Shown piece after piece: positions 7,670-17,491 of a stretch of DNA of 52,500 nt (position 1 is its first letter; every line of letters starts with the position of its first letter). The position numbers were made by a program, and so were the translations under genes. This stretch comes from Actinomycetes bacterium. Its GTDB lineage: Bacteria > Actinomycetota > Actinomycetes > Actinomycetales > Microbacteriaceae. Under the pieces are notes generated by a model. It was given only the letters and a program-made list of their open reading frames with translations. It had not been told where the DNA came from and did no database searches. The stretch covers positions 1 through 52,500 of the forward strand of contig JAEWJX010000008.1 of NCBI GenBank assembly GCA_023386365.1, written 5' to 3'.

Positions 7670-10600
7670 TTAGACGCTGGGACGCACCACCGCAAGACCC
7701 CCGCGCAGCGCATCCGCCACCGACGTCGGCGCGACCGACTCCGCCACGGTCACCGCATCCGTCGCCACCCGCTTCGCGTACTGCAACCGCACCGTCGCCG
7801 AGAACTGGTCGTCGACCGCCGTGTAGCGGTCCTGCAGGCCCTCCGCCACGATCCGCCACGGGCGCGCGTTCGACCCCGTCATCGCCGAACCGGTGTCGGG
7901 CACGAACTGTGGGTAGTCGTAGTCGAAGCTCGCGTCGGCACCCAGGTGCACCGAGAACGTGTCGACGGCGATCGCACCGGATGCGAGATCCAGCTGCAGC
8001 AGACGCTGGAACCCGGTCGCACGTTCACCCGTGTGCGTGCGGAACTCCTGATAGTCGGCCAACAACTCCACCACCGTGTGCCCGGTGATCCCGCCCGCAT
8101 CCGGCGTGACCAGCTGACCGATGCCGTGGAAATGCCCCGACAGCACCAGCACCACGTTCCGGTTCGGGGCGATCACCCGATCCCACAACTCGCCCGCGCG
8201 CGACACCCAGCGCGACCCGGTCGACCGCAGCGCGTCGACCTCCACCGTCTTCGGGGTGACGTGCTCGTGGGTGGAGATGACGACGTTGTGGTCGGGGTGA
8301 TCGGCCACCACCGTCTCCGCCCACGCGATCTCCCGCTCGGCGTACGCGTACGGCAGCGACAGCATCAGGAACCGCGCGCCCTCCCGCTCGAACGTGGAGA
8401 AGTTGGCCGAGTTGTCGTCCACGCCGATCGAGCCGCCGAAGCCGGGGGCGTCCGCGTAGCGCTCCGGACCGAAGAACTCGTTGAACAGCGAGTTGTCGGC
8501 GCCGCGGATGTTGTCGTGGTTGCCGGGGAGCACACTGTTGGGCACGCCGGCGTTCTCGAGGATGCGCTGGATGCGCGACGCCCGCTCGAACTCGTCGCGC
8601 GCCCGCACCTCGTTCTGCGCCGGGTCGACATGGTTCTGCACGATGTCGCCCGTGTGCGTCGCGAACGCGATCCGTCGCGCCTCCGCGTTCGCCGCGATCC
8701 AGCTGAGTTCCTGCGCGTACACCTCCGGGTAGCTCTCGGTGAGGTACTGCGTGTCGGTGACATGACTGATGGCGAAGTCGTAGTCGTCCGGGTGCTCGAA
8801 CGCGCCGTCGTCGGCGTGTCGGAACGGTTGCCCGGTGCGGGGACCGCTCTGCACCAGCAGCCACACCCGGTCGTCGCGGATCTCGCCCGCCCGCACCGCG
8901 CCCGAGAGCACCACCTCCGCGCCCGACCGGCCGCCGGTTGCGGCGTCGAGCAGCCGCCACGCGCTTCCGTTCCACACCGACAGCTGAAGCTCGGCGCGGC
9001 CGGCGGCACGACCCGACCAGCCGACCGTCGCACCGGGCCGCATCCGCTCCGCATCCACCTCCAGCCGTTGATACGGGTGCAGGTAGCCGTCGTCGTCGAC
9101 CGCAGCGGGTTCCGCAGAGTCGAGCGCCACCTCGCCCGCGCCCGAGAAGGTCGCCAGCGGGCCGTCGGAGCGGCCGCCCCACACCGTCAGGACGCGGGCC
9201 GGATCACCGGCGAGGGCCGGCGTCGCGGCCGTCGCCCCCGACGGCTCCACCCGCGTGGGCACCTCCACGGGGATGTCGACCCGGGCGGTCGGGTCGACCC
9301 ACGGCACCCGGTCGAGGATGCCGGGGGTCGCCGTGCGCACCACGAAGTCGTCGGCGTCGGATCCGGTGAACCGGCTGCGCTGGAAGGTCTCCTGTTCGAG
9401 CCGGTCCGGCAGGTAGGTGGTGAGCGCGGTGCCCTTCGTGCAGGGGCTCGCCGTCACGTTGTCGGCATCCATCTCCGTGCGGGCATACACGCCCACCGAG
9501 TCGATGCGCACGCCGGACCGATCGGCGAGCCAGATGCCGGTACCCAGCATCGACAGTCCCACCGGGTACGTGGTGTCGGCCGTCGCCGCCGAGGCGGTGC
9601 CCGCCAGCGCGGCGACGAACACGTCACCCGGCGCGAGGGTCGTGCCGCGCGGCACCACGAACTGCGGCTCCACGGCGCGCGCACCGTCTGCCATGCACCG
9701 CCACGCGGTCCACCCCGAGATGTCGACCGCAGCACGCCCGTAGTTCGCCAGCTCGACGAAGTTGCGTTGCACGGTGCCCGCCGGCATCCCGTCCGGTTTC
9801 GGATCGGTGGCGAGTTCGCTGATCGCCACCGACACCTCCGTGCGGTACGAGAATTCCTGCCCGAAGACCGCATCCGCCTTCGTCGCGTTCGACGCACCCG
9901 GGGTGCGCGGCGCCGCCACCCACCCGGATGAGGTGCGCTGGTACGACTCACCCGCCACCGCATCCAGGATCGCCGGCAGCTTCGCTCGGTCGGGCTGCTG
10001 GCAGGCGCTGTCTCCGTACGCCGACACCGCCACCCGATCCACGAGCAGCCCCGCCGCGTCGCGCACCAGCACCCCGAACTCGCGGTCGGCGAGCGACGTC
10101 GACCAGCGCGCGTCGACCCGACCGGCGGTCGCGGCGCCGCCCGCCACCCACGTCGCACCGGGATCCAAGGTCGTGCCCGCCGGGATCGTCAGTTGCAGCG
10201 TGTTCGTGCGCACGCGACCCGTCGCCGTGCACCGGAAGACCTGCCAGCCGCCGATGTCCTCGGCCACCGACCCGTCGTTGCGCAGCTCCAGCAGATCGTC
10301 GGCGCTGCCGCGCGGACCCGCCGCAGCCACCTCCGAGATCCGCACCGCCGAACCACTGCCCTGCGGCGATGCTGTCGCGTTCTGCCGCGTCGGGGTCGCT
10401 TTCGCCGCCACCCAGTCACGTGTCGGCTCGCCCGTCGTCGACACCCGCTGCCAGCTTTCGCTCGTCGACAGGTCGAGCGCGTTCGGCAGGTTTCCGCCCG
10501 GGGGCGTGCACTCGCTGCGTGTCGGCCACGGTTCGTTCGGGAACACGCCCACCAGATCGACCGGCGCACCCTCCGCCGACTCCAGGTACAGACCGAACCC

Positions 10601-10978
10601 GGCGGACGCGAACGCCGACGTCACATGCACGTCGCCCGGCAGACCCACCCGGCTGATCGTGAGGATCTCCCCCGGCTGCAGCACCCGTCCGGAGAGGTCG
10701 CCCTCCGAGTTCCCCGAGTTGCGACGCAACCCGATCTCGCTGCAGCGGTACAACTTCCACCCGGTCAGGTCGACCTCGGCGTCGCCCCAGTTCCGCAACT
10801 CCACGAAGCTGTGCTCGTCGGACGCCGCATCCCCGTTCGCCACCTCGTTGATGAGCACCGACGCGGGCGCATCCGGGTCCGGCTTCGGCAGGGCGGATGC
10901 GGGGGTGGCAGCACCCGCGGCACCCAGCACCGCGGAGACGATCAGGGCGGACAGGGCGACAGCTGCGAGGCGGGCCAC
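7670..10978 (-). CDS. Secreted lamin-tail-domain calcineurin-like metallophosphoesterase
   Basis: A large exported protein of 1102 residues. A hydrophobic signal peptide (about 1-30, ending near TPASA) precedes three lamin-tail-like beta domains at roughly 38-190, 212-365 and 383-545; each contains a FVELRNWG / LLELRNDG / FVELANYG segment and a GW-x-x-x-RC tryptophan-cysteine motif. A linker domain follows, then a calcineurin-like phosphoesterase domain at about 735-955 with HVTDTQ, GDIVQNH, PGNHDN, STHEH and SGHFHG as metal ligands. The start is GTG at 10978; an in-frame stop lies shortly upstream. No membrane anchor is seen at the C-terminus, so it is probably released. The substrate is unknown; a phosphodiester or nucleotide is plausible. 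Confidence 0.9.
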   Translation of the reverse strand: MARLAAVALSALIVSAVLGAAGAATPASALPKPDPDAPASVLINEVANGDAASDEHSFVELRNWGDAEVDLTGWKLYRCSEIGLRRNSGNSEGDLSGRVLQPGEILTISRVGLPGDVHVTSAFASAGFGLYLESAEGAPVDLVGVFPNEPWPTRSECTPPGGNLPNALDLSTSESWQRVSTTGEPTRDWVAAKATPTRQNATASPQGSGSAVRISEVAAAGPRGSADDLLELRNDGSVAEDIGGWQVFRCTATGRVRTNTLQLTIPAGTTLDPGATWVAGGAATAGRVDARWSTSLADREFGVLVRDAAGLLVDRVAVSAYGDSACQQPDRAKLPAILDAVAGESYQRTSSGWVAAPRTPGASNATKADAVFGQEFSYRTEVSVAISELATDPKPDGMPAGTVQRNFVELANYGRAAVDISGWTAWRCMADGARAVEPQFVVPRGTTLAPGDVFVAALAGTASAATADTTYPVGLSMLGTGIWLADRSGVRIDSVGVYARTEMDADNVTASPCTKGTALTTYLPDRLEQETFQRSRFTGSDADDFVVRTATPGILDRVPWVDPTARVDIPVEVPTRVEPSGATAATPALAGDPARVLTVWGGRSDGPLATFSGAGEVALDSAEPAAVDDDGYLHPYQRLEVDAERMRPGATVGWSGRAAGRAELQLSVWNGSAWRLLDAATGGRSGAEVVLSGAVRAGEIRDDRVWLLVQSGPRTGQPFRHADDGAFEHPDDYDFAISHVTDTQYLTESYPEVYAQELSWIAANAEARRIAFATHTGDIVQNHVDPAQNEVRARDEFERASRIQRILENAGVPNSVLPGNHDNIRGADNSLFNEFFGPERYADAPGFGGSIGVDDNSANFSTFEREGARFLMLSLPYAYAEREIAWAETVVADHPDHNVVISTHEHVTPKTVEVDALRSTGSRWVSRAGELWDRVIAPNRNVVLVLSGHFHGIGQLVTPDAGGITGHTVVELLADYQEFRTHTGERATGFQRLLQLDLASGAIAVDTFSVHLGADASFDYDYPQFVPDTGSAMTGSNARPWRIVAEGLQDRYTAVDDQFSATVRLQYAKRVATDAVTVAESVAPTSVADALRGGLAVVRPSV

Positions 10979-11048
10979 GCCAGGATGCTCGCCACGGCGG
11001 GTGAACTGACGGCATCATCCGGGCGCGTGTCGGGTGAACGCCGGAAAG

Positions 11049-11402
11049 CTACCCGGGCGCATCCATCACGAAGTCGGTGCGGTCGCCGATCATCCGCGGG
11101 ACCGCCGGGAAGACCCAGCCGTCCACCACCGGGATGAACCAGCCGGCCAGCACCCCCGGATCCTCGGCCGCGATTGCCCGCGCCTCCTCGGGTGACACCG
11201 TGTACAGGCTCAGGCCACGGAACGACTCGTCGTCGATCTGCTCGATCGGACCGTTCACCAGGATGACACCCTCCGCCACCAGGCGTCGCTGGCGCGACAC
11301 GTGCGCGGCCTGGATCTCGTCCGACCCGGGACCCCACGGCGGGCGGTCCGGATGCTGCATCAGTCGGACCACGGTGAGCCGCTGGAACGGGGTGTCGGAC
11401 AT
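11049..11402 (-). CDS. YciI-like protein
   Basis: A 117-residue protein beginning MSDTPFQRLTVVRLMQHPD. The length and ferredoxin-like pattern, with a middle LVAEGVILVNGPI strand and a late SPEEARAIAAEDPGV helix, match the YciI-like family of small proteins with a conserved His-Asp pair; catalytic activity is uncertain. The ATG at 11402 was chosen: there is no Shine-Dalgarno, but AATACT lies 7 nt upstream, suggesting a leaderless transcript. It lies downstream of tRNA-Glu and its terminator. Confidence 0.75.
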   Translation of the reverse strand: MSDTPFQRLTVVRLMQHPDRPPWGPGSDEIQAAHVSRQRRLVAEGVILVNGPIEQIDDESFRGLSLYTVSPEEARAIAAEDPGVLAGWFIPVVDGWVFPAVPRMIGDRTDFVMDAPG

Positions 11403-11438
11403 GGGAGGGAGTATTCGCCTGCGCGCCCGCACATGCAA

Positions 11439-11465
11439 GAAGCCCGGTCCAGTGGACCGGGCTTC
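11439..11465. terminator. Hairpin terminator after tRNA-Glu
   Basis: A 12-bp perfect stem (GAAGCCCGGTCC / GGACCGGGCTTC) with a 3-nt loop, immediately after the tRNA gene on the minus strand. The T-tract is short (TTCTT). It lies just upstream of the YciI-like gene's promoter. Confidence 0.8.
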
Positions 11466-11470
11466 TGCGT

Positions 11471-11546
11471 TGGTGACCCCAGCGGGATTCGAACCCGCGT
11501 TACCGCCGTGAGAGGGCGGCGTACTAGGCCGCTATACGATGGGGCC
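11471..11546 (-). tRNA. tRNA-Glu (anticodon CTC)
   Basis: Cloverleaf on the minus strand: acceptor GGCCCCA pairs with TGGGGTC, discriminator A, and CCA is encoded (11473-11471). The anticodon arm CGCCG-CCCTCTCAC-GGCGG shows CTC, and the T-arm has GGTTCGAATCC. A good promoter lies upstream and a strong hairpin downstream. Confidence 0.95.
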
Positions 11547-11565
11547 GTTTCGCGACAACTTGACG

Positions 11566-11595
11566 ATTATGCCATAGGCCCGGGGTGTCCTCCAA
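11566..11595 (-). promoter_or_regulatory. Promoter of tRNA-Glu
   Basis: On the minus strand CATAAT (11571-11566) is a near-consensus -10, with TTGGAG about 18 bp upstream as -35. It overlaps the terminator of the preceding lipid-kinase gene. Confidence 0.65.
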
Positions 11596-11612
11596 AACGG
11601 CGGCCCCGCCGT
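11594..11612 (-). terminator. Terminator of the lipid-kinase gene
   Basis: Stem ACGGCGG / CCGCCGT with a GG loop followed by TTTT on the minus strand, beginning at the TGA stop codon of the kinase gene. A compact intrinsic terminator. Confidence 0.75.
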
Positions 11613-12544
11613 CAGGCGAGTACCCGGAGCGCCCCCGGTTCGACGGCCAGCTCCACCGGAAGCGGCGCGATCCGCTCGCCGTCCGCGTACGCCACGAGAG
11701 CCGCATCCGCCTCAATGCGGATGCGCTTCGCCCGCCGCATCACGACGCGCGGATCGGTCGTGTGGGTGCCCTGGAAGACCCGCGGGAAGATCCGCAGGAA
11801 CGCGACCCGCGACAGCGGCTTCACGATCATCACATCCAGCAGGCCGTCGTCGACCAGCGCATCCGGGGTGATCTTCATGCCGCCGCCGAGCGACACGTTG
11901 TTGCCCACCGACACCATCAGCGCGTCCACCTCGAGCGGCTCGCCATCGAGTTCGAGCCGGTAGTGGATGGGCGCCAACCTCACGAGTTCGGCCAGCAGGG
12001 CGAGGATGTAGCGGCTGGGGCCCTTCGGATGCCGCATCAGGTTGGCGCGTTCATTCACGATCGCGTCGAACCCGGCCGACAGCGCGCACGCGTACCAGCG
12101 TTCGTCAGCCGAACCGTCGGCATCCGACCAGCGGATGCGCACGGCGTCGATCATCCGCGGGGGGCGCTCCAGCGCCTCACCCAGGAAACGGATCGCCGCC
12201 TCCGTGTCGTCGTGCGGGATGCCGAGGCCGCGTGCCATGTCGTTGCCGGTGCCGGAGGGCACGATCGCGAGCGGCACCCGGGTGCCGGCGACCAGGTTGA
12301 CTCCCAGGTTCACCATGCCATCGCCGCCGACGACGACCAGGGCGTCCGGTTTCGTGCGCACGGCGGCGCGGGCCGAGGTGAGCAGGGAGTCGAAGTCGGG
12401 TTCCGTGAGGGAGGTGACCTCGTGGCCCATCGCGCGCAGGGTCTGCACGACCGCGGGGCCCACGTCGCGGCTCGCACCGAACGACGCCGTCGGGTTGATG
12501 GCGACGACCACCCGTTTCGGCTTCGTCGTCATGCGGAACATCAT
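11612..12544 (-). CDS. Diacylglycerol kinase-family lipid kinase
   Basis: A 310-residue protein of the DagK/YegS catalytic family, which transfers phosphate from ATP to a lipid such as diacylglycerol. Motifs: VAINPTAS near 14-21, the nucleotide-binding GGDGMVN at 73-79 (the family often has GGDGTVN; Met replaces Thr), SGTGND at 97-102, and a C-terminal beta domain with YADGERI. The start could be ATG 12544, 12541 or 12532 (MTTKPKRV); the sequence does not decide. It is separated from the copper ATPase gene by a large imperfect inverted repeat and ends in its own terminator. Confidence 0.9.
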   Translation of the reverse strand: MMFRMTTKPKRVVVAINPTASFGASRDVGPAVVQTLRAMGHEVTSLTEPDFDSLLTSARAAVRTKPDALVVVGGDGMVNLGVNLVAGTRVPLAIVPSGTGNDMARGLGIPHDDTEAAIRFLGEALERPPRMIDAVRIRWSDADGSADERWYACALSAGFDAIVNERANLMRHPKGPSRYILALLAELVRLAPIHYRLELDGEPLEVDALMVSVGNNVSLGGGMKITPDALVDDGLLDVMIVKPLSRVAFLRIFPRVFQGTHTTDPRVVMRRAKRIRIEADAALVAYADGERIAPLPVELAVEPGALRVLA

Positions 12545-12591
12545 GACACCCCGCCGACCCCGCGAACGCCACGGGCCCGCCCCCAGGGTGA

Positions 12592-12642
12592 GGGGTCACG
12601 AAGTGCCCAAGACACGCCGCCATAGGCGCACTTTGCGACCCC
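12592..12642. repeat. Long imperfect inverted repeat between copB and the lipid kinase
   Basis: Two 14-nt arms (12592-12605 and 12629-12642) match at 12 of 14 positions and enclose 23 nt. It begins 15 nt after the copper ATPase stop on the minus strand. There is no T-run. It may act as a terminator or be a repeated intergenic palindrome. Confidence 0.5.
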
Positions 12643-12657
12643 TCGGGCGAGCGGCAG

Positions 12658-14768
<2,111 letters not shown>

Positions 14769-14772
<4 letters not shown>

Positions 14773-15050
14773 GCCCCCCGGTTCTGCTGCAGTTCGAAGA
14801 CGGCGAGCAGTTCGTCGATCGCTTTGTCGCGGGTGTCTCCGCCTTCGTCGAACATGTGCGAGACGTGGGTGCGGAGGTGGTTCTCGACGAGCAGTTTGTT
14901 GAGGCTGCGCAGCGACTTCTGGATGGCGAGGGTCTGCGTGATGATGTCGACGCAGTAAGCCTCTTCGTCGATCATCTTCTCGACCCCGCGGAGTTGCCCT
15001 TGGAGGATGCGGGACCGGTGCAGTGCACGCTTCTTGATGTCGTCGATCAT
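14769..15050 (-). CDS. csoR: CsoR-family metal-sensing repressor
   Basis: A 93-residue all-helical DUF156 protein (MIDDIKKRALHRSRILQGQ...). Canonical copper CsoR proteins use Cys-His-Cys; here the ligand positions read Cys33 (YCVDI), His58 (NHL) and His62 (THV), that is Cys-His-His, as described for Thermus CsoR. The ATG at 15050 was chosen because upstream sequence of the same frame runs into the operator and has no family similarity. It is the first gene of the csoR-copB operon and probably represses itself through the palindrome 9 nt upstream; metal binding releases it. Confidence 0.93.
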
Positions 15051-15058
15051 GAGGCGAT

Positions 15059-15077
15059 GATACCCCTGGGGGGTATC
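15059..15077. promoter_or_regulatory. CsoR operator
   Basis: Perfect inverted repeat GATACCCC-TGG-GGGGTATC, the classic CsoR recognition pattern with C- and G-tracts flanked by TA. It lies 9 nt upstream of the csoR ATG, and on the other side 17 bp before the candidate -10 (TAATGT) of the divergent metallo-beta-lactamase gene, so it can control both directions. Confidence 0.85.
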
Positions 15078-15094
15078 TGGCGCCAGCCTGCGAC

Positions 15095-15100
15095 TAATGT
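15095..15100 (+). promoter_or_regulatory. -10 element of the MBL-rhodanese pair
   Basis: TAATGT lies 7 nt before the ATG at 15108, with no Shine-Dalgarno between, as expected for a leaderless mRNA. The -35 region would fall on the CsoR operator. Confidence 0.5.
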
Positions 15101-15107
15101 CGCATCC

Positions 15108-15749
15108 ATGAACGTGACGAAGTACGAACACTCCTGCATGGTCGTCTCGAAGGGCACCTCGAAGCTCGTGATCGATCCCGGATCGTTCCTCGCATCCCTC
15201 CCCGAGACCGCCGGCATCGTCGCGATCGTCATCACCCACGAGCACGCCGACCACTTCTCGGCCGACCGGGTGCGCGACATCGTCGCCCAGAACCCGGATG
15301 CGCGGGTCTACGGCCCGCAGGGCGTCGCGGATGCGGCCGCCGCCGAGGAGATCACGGTCGAGGTGGTCGCCGACGGCACCGCGGTCGAGGTGGAGCCGTT
15401 CACCCTGCGCTTCTTCGGCGAGCACCACAACGTGATCCACTCGTCGATCCCCGTGATCGACAACGTCGGCGTGCTGGTCGACGACGAGTTCTACTACGGC
15501 GGCGACTCGTACACCGTTCCGGGCGTGCCGGTGGAACTGTTGGCCGCTCCCGTCGGCGCCCCGTGGCTGAAGATCGGCGAGGCGATGGACTACGTGCTCG
15601 CCGTCGCGCCGAAGCACGCGTTCCCGGTGCACGACATGACGCTGTCGGTGGCCGGCAAGGACATGGGCTCCGCGCGTCTCGCCTGGGCGACCGAGCAGGG
15701 CGGCGGCACCTTCCAGGTGCTGCAGCCGGGCGAGTCGGTCGACCTGTGA
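15108..15749 (+). CDS. Metallo-beta-lactamase-fold hydrolase
   Basis: A 213-residue protein of the UlaG-like MBL group. THEHADH (about 44-50) is the HxHxDH metal motif; FFGEHHN, GGDSY and the late FPVHD supply further metal ligands. No signal peptide. The ATG at 15108 fits the -10 at 15095-15100; a longer frame upstream overlaps csoR and is not credible. It overlaps the rhodanese gene by 4 nt (GTGA). The substrate is unknown. Its promoter overlaps the CsoR site, so a link to copper or sulfur stress is possible. Confidence 0.88.
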   Translation: MNVTKYEHSCMVVSKGTSKLVIDPGSFLASLPETAGIVAIVITHEHADHFSADRVRDIVAQNPDARVYGPQGVADAAAAEEITVEVVADGTAVEVEPFTLRFFGEHHNVIHSSIPVIDNVGVLVDDEFYYGGDSYTVPGVPVELLAAPVGAPWLKIGEAMDYVLAVAPKHAFPVHDMTLSVAGKDMGSARLAWATEQGGGTFQVLQPGESVDL

Positions 15750-16072
15750 TCGAGGTCGAGGAGCTCAGCGCCCCCGAGCTGGCCGCGCTGCTCGAGGCCG
15801 ACCCGTCGGTGCAGCTGGTGGATGTGCGCGAGACGTGGGAGGTGGAGCTGGCCGCGATCCCCGGAGCCATGGTGCTGCCGCTCGGCCGTCTGCCGGAGCT
15901 GACCGACGCGCTCGACCCCGACCGCCCGATCGTCACCTACTGCCACCACGGCATCCGCTCGGCGCAGGCCGCCGGCTACCTCATGTCGCGCGGCTTCGAC
16001 GACGTGCGGCACCTGGCGGGGGGCATCGACGCCTGGTCGGCGGACGTCGACCCCGGCGTACGCCGCTACTGA
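15746..16072 (+). CDS. Single-domain rhodanese-like protein
   Basis: A 108-residue rhodanese. The catalytic loop is CHHGIRS (Cys near residue 72) after VTYC, with LVDVRETWEVELAAIPGA upstream and HLAGGIDAW downstream, all family hallmarks. It starts with GTG overlapping the MBL stop codon and is surely co-translated with it. Sulfurtransferase or persulfide handling is the family role; MBL-rhodanese partners elsewhere act in persulfide metabolism, although this MBL is not clearly of the ETHE1 type. Confidence 0.92.
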   Translation: MIEVEELSAPELAALLEADPSVQLVDVRETWEVELAAIPGAMVLPLGRLPELTDALDPDRPIVTYCHHGIRSAQAAGYLMSRGFDDVRHLAGGIDAWSADVDPGVRRY

Positions 16073-16080
16073 CGCGCCGA

Positions 16081-16100
16081 CCGCCTCGACTCAGAGGCGG
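16081..16100. terminator. Possible hairpin between convergent genes
   Basis: CCGCCTC-GACTCA-GAGGCGG: a 7-bp stem with a 6-nt loop lies between the rhodanese stop and the end of the GAP-family gene. No T-run on either side, so a weak terminator at best. Confidence 0.45.
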
Positions 16101-16765
16101 GTGAGCCCGTCGCCGATGAGCACGACGCCCACCATGATCACCACGATCGCGGTGACGATGTAGCTGTTGCGCTCCAGCCAGTCCCTCGCCCGTTCGAGCA
16201 CCGAGCGGGCGCGTTCGCCGGAACGCCACACGACGATCACGGGCGCCGCCACCGTCGACAGGCCGATCATCAGGTAGATGGCGGTGTCGACCGCCCACGC
16301 GACGGGGGTGAGCTCGGCCGAGTTGAGCGCCAGGGCCGCGGCCGTCGCGATGACGAGGGCTTTGGGGCGAATGTTGAGCACCAACCCGACCGCGAACGAC
16401 GAGAACGGGCTGAGCTCGCCGACCCGTCGCATCCAGGCCGGCATCCGCACCACGGCTTTGCCGCGCAGGCGCCTCCGGGTGCGCACGAACGACCAGATCC
16501 CGAACGTCACGAAGCTGGTGCCGATGACGATCTCGGCGATGCCGATCCAGAAGTTCGACGGCTGCGCGTCGCCCTCGGGGAGGGCCCGGATGCCGGCGGT
16601 GAACCCGACGGTCACGAGGGCGAGTCCCGCGGCGTAGCCGATGAGGTAGGTGATGCCCGCGAGCTGCCCGCGTGGGGACAGGAGAATGACGATCATCGCC
16701 ATGATCGGCACGCTCGAGAAGGCGACGCCGACGGCGAGCGGGAGAAGAACCCCGAGCACCTCCAT
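16091..16765 (-). CDS. GAP-family (Sap-like) integral membrane protein
   Basis: A 224-residue protein with six hydrophobic segments, beginning MEVLGVLLPLAVGVAFSSVPIMAMI. The first helix with its SSVPIMAMIVILLSPRG motif and the central SPFSSFAVGLVLNIRPKALVIA are typical of the GAP/Sap family, named for a mycobacterial glycolipid-transport-related protein and distantly related to LysE/cadmium-type exporters. The substrate is unknown. It stands between the convergent rhodanese gene and the MarR gene on its own strand. Confidence 0.85.
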   Translation of the reverse strand: MEVLGVLLPLAVGVAFSSVPIMAMIVILLSPRGQLAGITYLIGYAAGLALVTVGFTAGIRALPEGDAQPSNFWIGIAEIVIGTSFVTFGIWSFVRTRRRLRGKAVVRMPAWMRRVGELSPFSSFAVGLVLNIRPKALVIATAAALALNSAELTPVAWAVDTAIYLMIGLSTVAAPVIVVWRSGERARSVLERARDWLERNSYIVTAIVVIMVGVVLIGDGLTRL

Positions 16766-16824
16766 GCGTGCCTCCTCTGCGGGATGCTCGTACCTTATCC
16801 GCAGCCCGGGCCCAATGGGCGGGT

Positions 16825-17406
16825 CTAGTGCTCGTGGTTTTCGCGGGCGCCGTCCTGAGCCCAGGGCTCGTCTCCGAGGGTGATCTCTGCGGTCATGTCC
16901 TGGAGGAAGCGGATCACCACGTCACGCTCCTCGCGGGTGAGGCGCGCCGCCGAGTAGAACCGCTTCGCCTGCTGACGCCCGACGGTCTCCATGGCGGCGC
17001 GTCGTGTCTCGGGGGTGATGGAGATGATGAGGGCGCGACGGTCGCGGGGGTGCGGTGAGCGGATGATGTGGCCGGCTTTCTCGAGCCGGTCGAGGAGCTT
17101 GGTGGTGGAGGCACTGGAGATTCCGAGGTGCTGCGCGATGGCGCCGGGGGTGGCGACGATGTCGCGGTTCGAGCTGACGATCAGGTAGTGGAGCGCCCGC
17201 ATGTCGGTGGTGCCGAGCTGCATGTAGCGACGCGAGGCGTCGGAGAGGCGCTGTTCCGCTTCGCGCAGGTCGCCGAGGGCGCGCATCAGTTCGCTGATGT
17301 GCTCGATGTCTTCACGGCTCACGCCGCTGCGGTCGACGAGTTCACTTCGGGGGTCGCTGGCGTCGACGTCGTAGATCGACGCCTCTTCCGCCCCGGGTGT
17401 GCTCAC
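16825..17406 (-). CDS. crtR: MarR-family regulator of the carotenoid operon (CrtR-like)
   Basis: A 193-residue MarR protein with a 40-residue N-terminal extension. The winged helix-turn-helix (GAIAQHLGISSASTTKLLDR, then HPRDRRALIISITP as the wing) lies at about 88-132. It starts with GTG at 17406, 85 bp from the first gene of the crt operon and divergent from it. In Corynebacterium glutamicum the MarR protein CrtR sits in the same position, represses crt genes and responds to isoprenoid pyrophosphates; the same role is inferred here. A TAGCAT -10 6 nt upstream suggests a leaderless mRNA. Confidence 0.88.
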   Translation of the reverse strand: MSTPGAEEASIYDVDASDPRSELVDRSGVSREDIEHISELMRALGDLREAEQRLSDASRRYMQLGTTDMRALHYLIVSSNRDIVATPGAIAQHLGISSASTTKLLDRLEKAGHIIRSPHPRDRRALIISITPETRRAAMETVGRQQAKRFYSAARLTREERDVVIRFLQDMTAEITLGDEPWAQDGARENHEH

Positions 17407-17411
17407 GGGAG

Positions 17412-17440
17412 CATGCTACACAGGTGGGCTTTCATGCTAC
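17412..17440. repeat. Direct repeat CATGCTAC in the crtR promoter
   Basis: CATGCTAC at 17412-17419 and 17433-17440, start to start 21 bp, two helical turns apart on the same face. The copy nearest crtR contains its candidate -10 (TAGCAT on the minus strand). Possible regulator site. Confidence 0.45.
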
Positions 17441-17441
17441 G

Positions 17442-17470
17442 TTGATTGCTTCCAAGGCTAGCAATACGCT
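17442..17470 (+). promoter_or_regulatory. crt operon promoter with embedded inverted repeat
   Basis: TTGATT (17442-17447) and TACGCT (17465-17470) are spaced by 17 bp. Between them lies ATTGCT / AGCAAT (17445-17450, 17460-17465), an inverted repeat with a 9-bp centre suited to a MarR dimer. Binding there would block RNA polymerase. Confidence 0.6.
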
Positions 17471-17491
17471 TTCGACGCAAAGGAGAGTTCC

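Noticed and set aside
7646..9931. 761-codon plus-strand frame opposite the lamin-tail phosphoesterase
   Set aside because: It is rich in Arg, His and Pro without any domain, as expected for an antisense frame in a GC-rich gene; the minus-strand frame has clear catalytic motifs.
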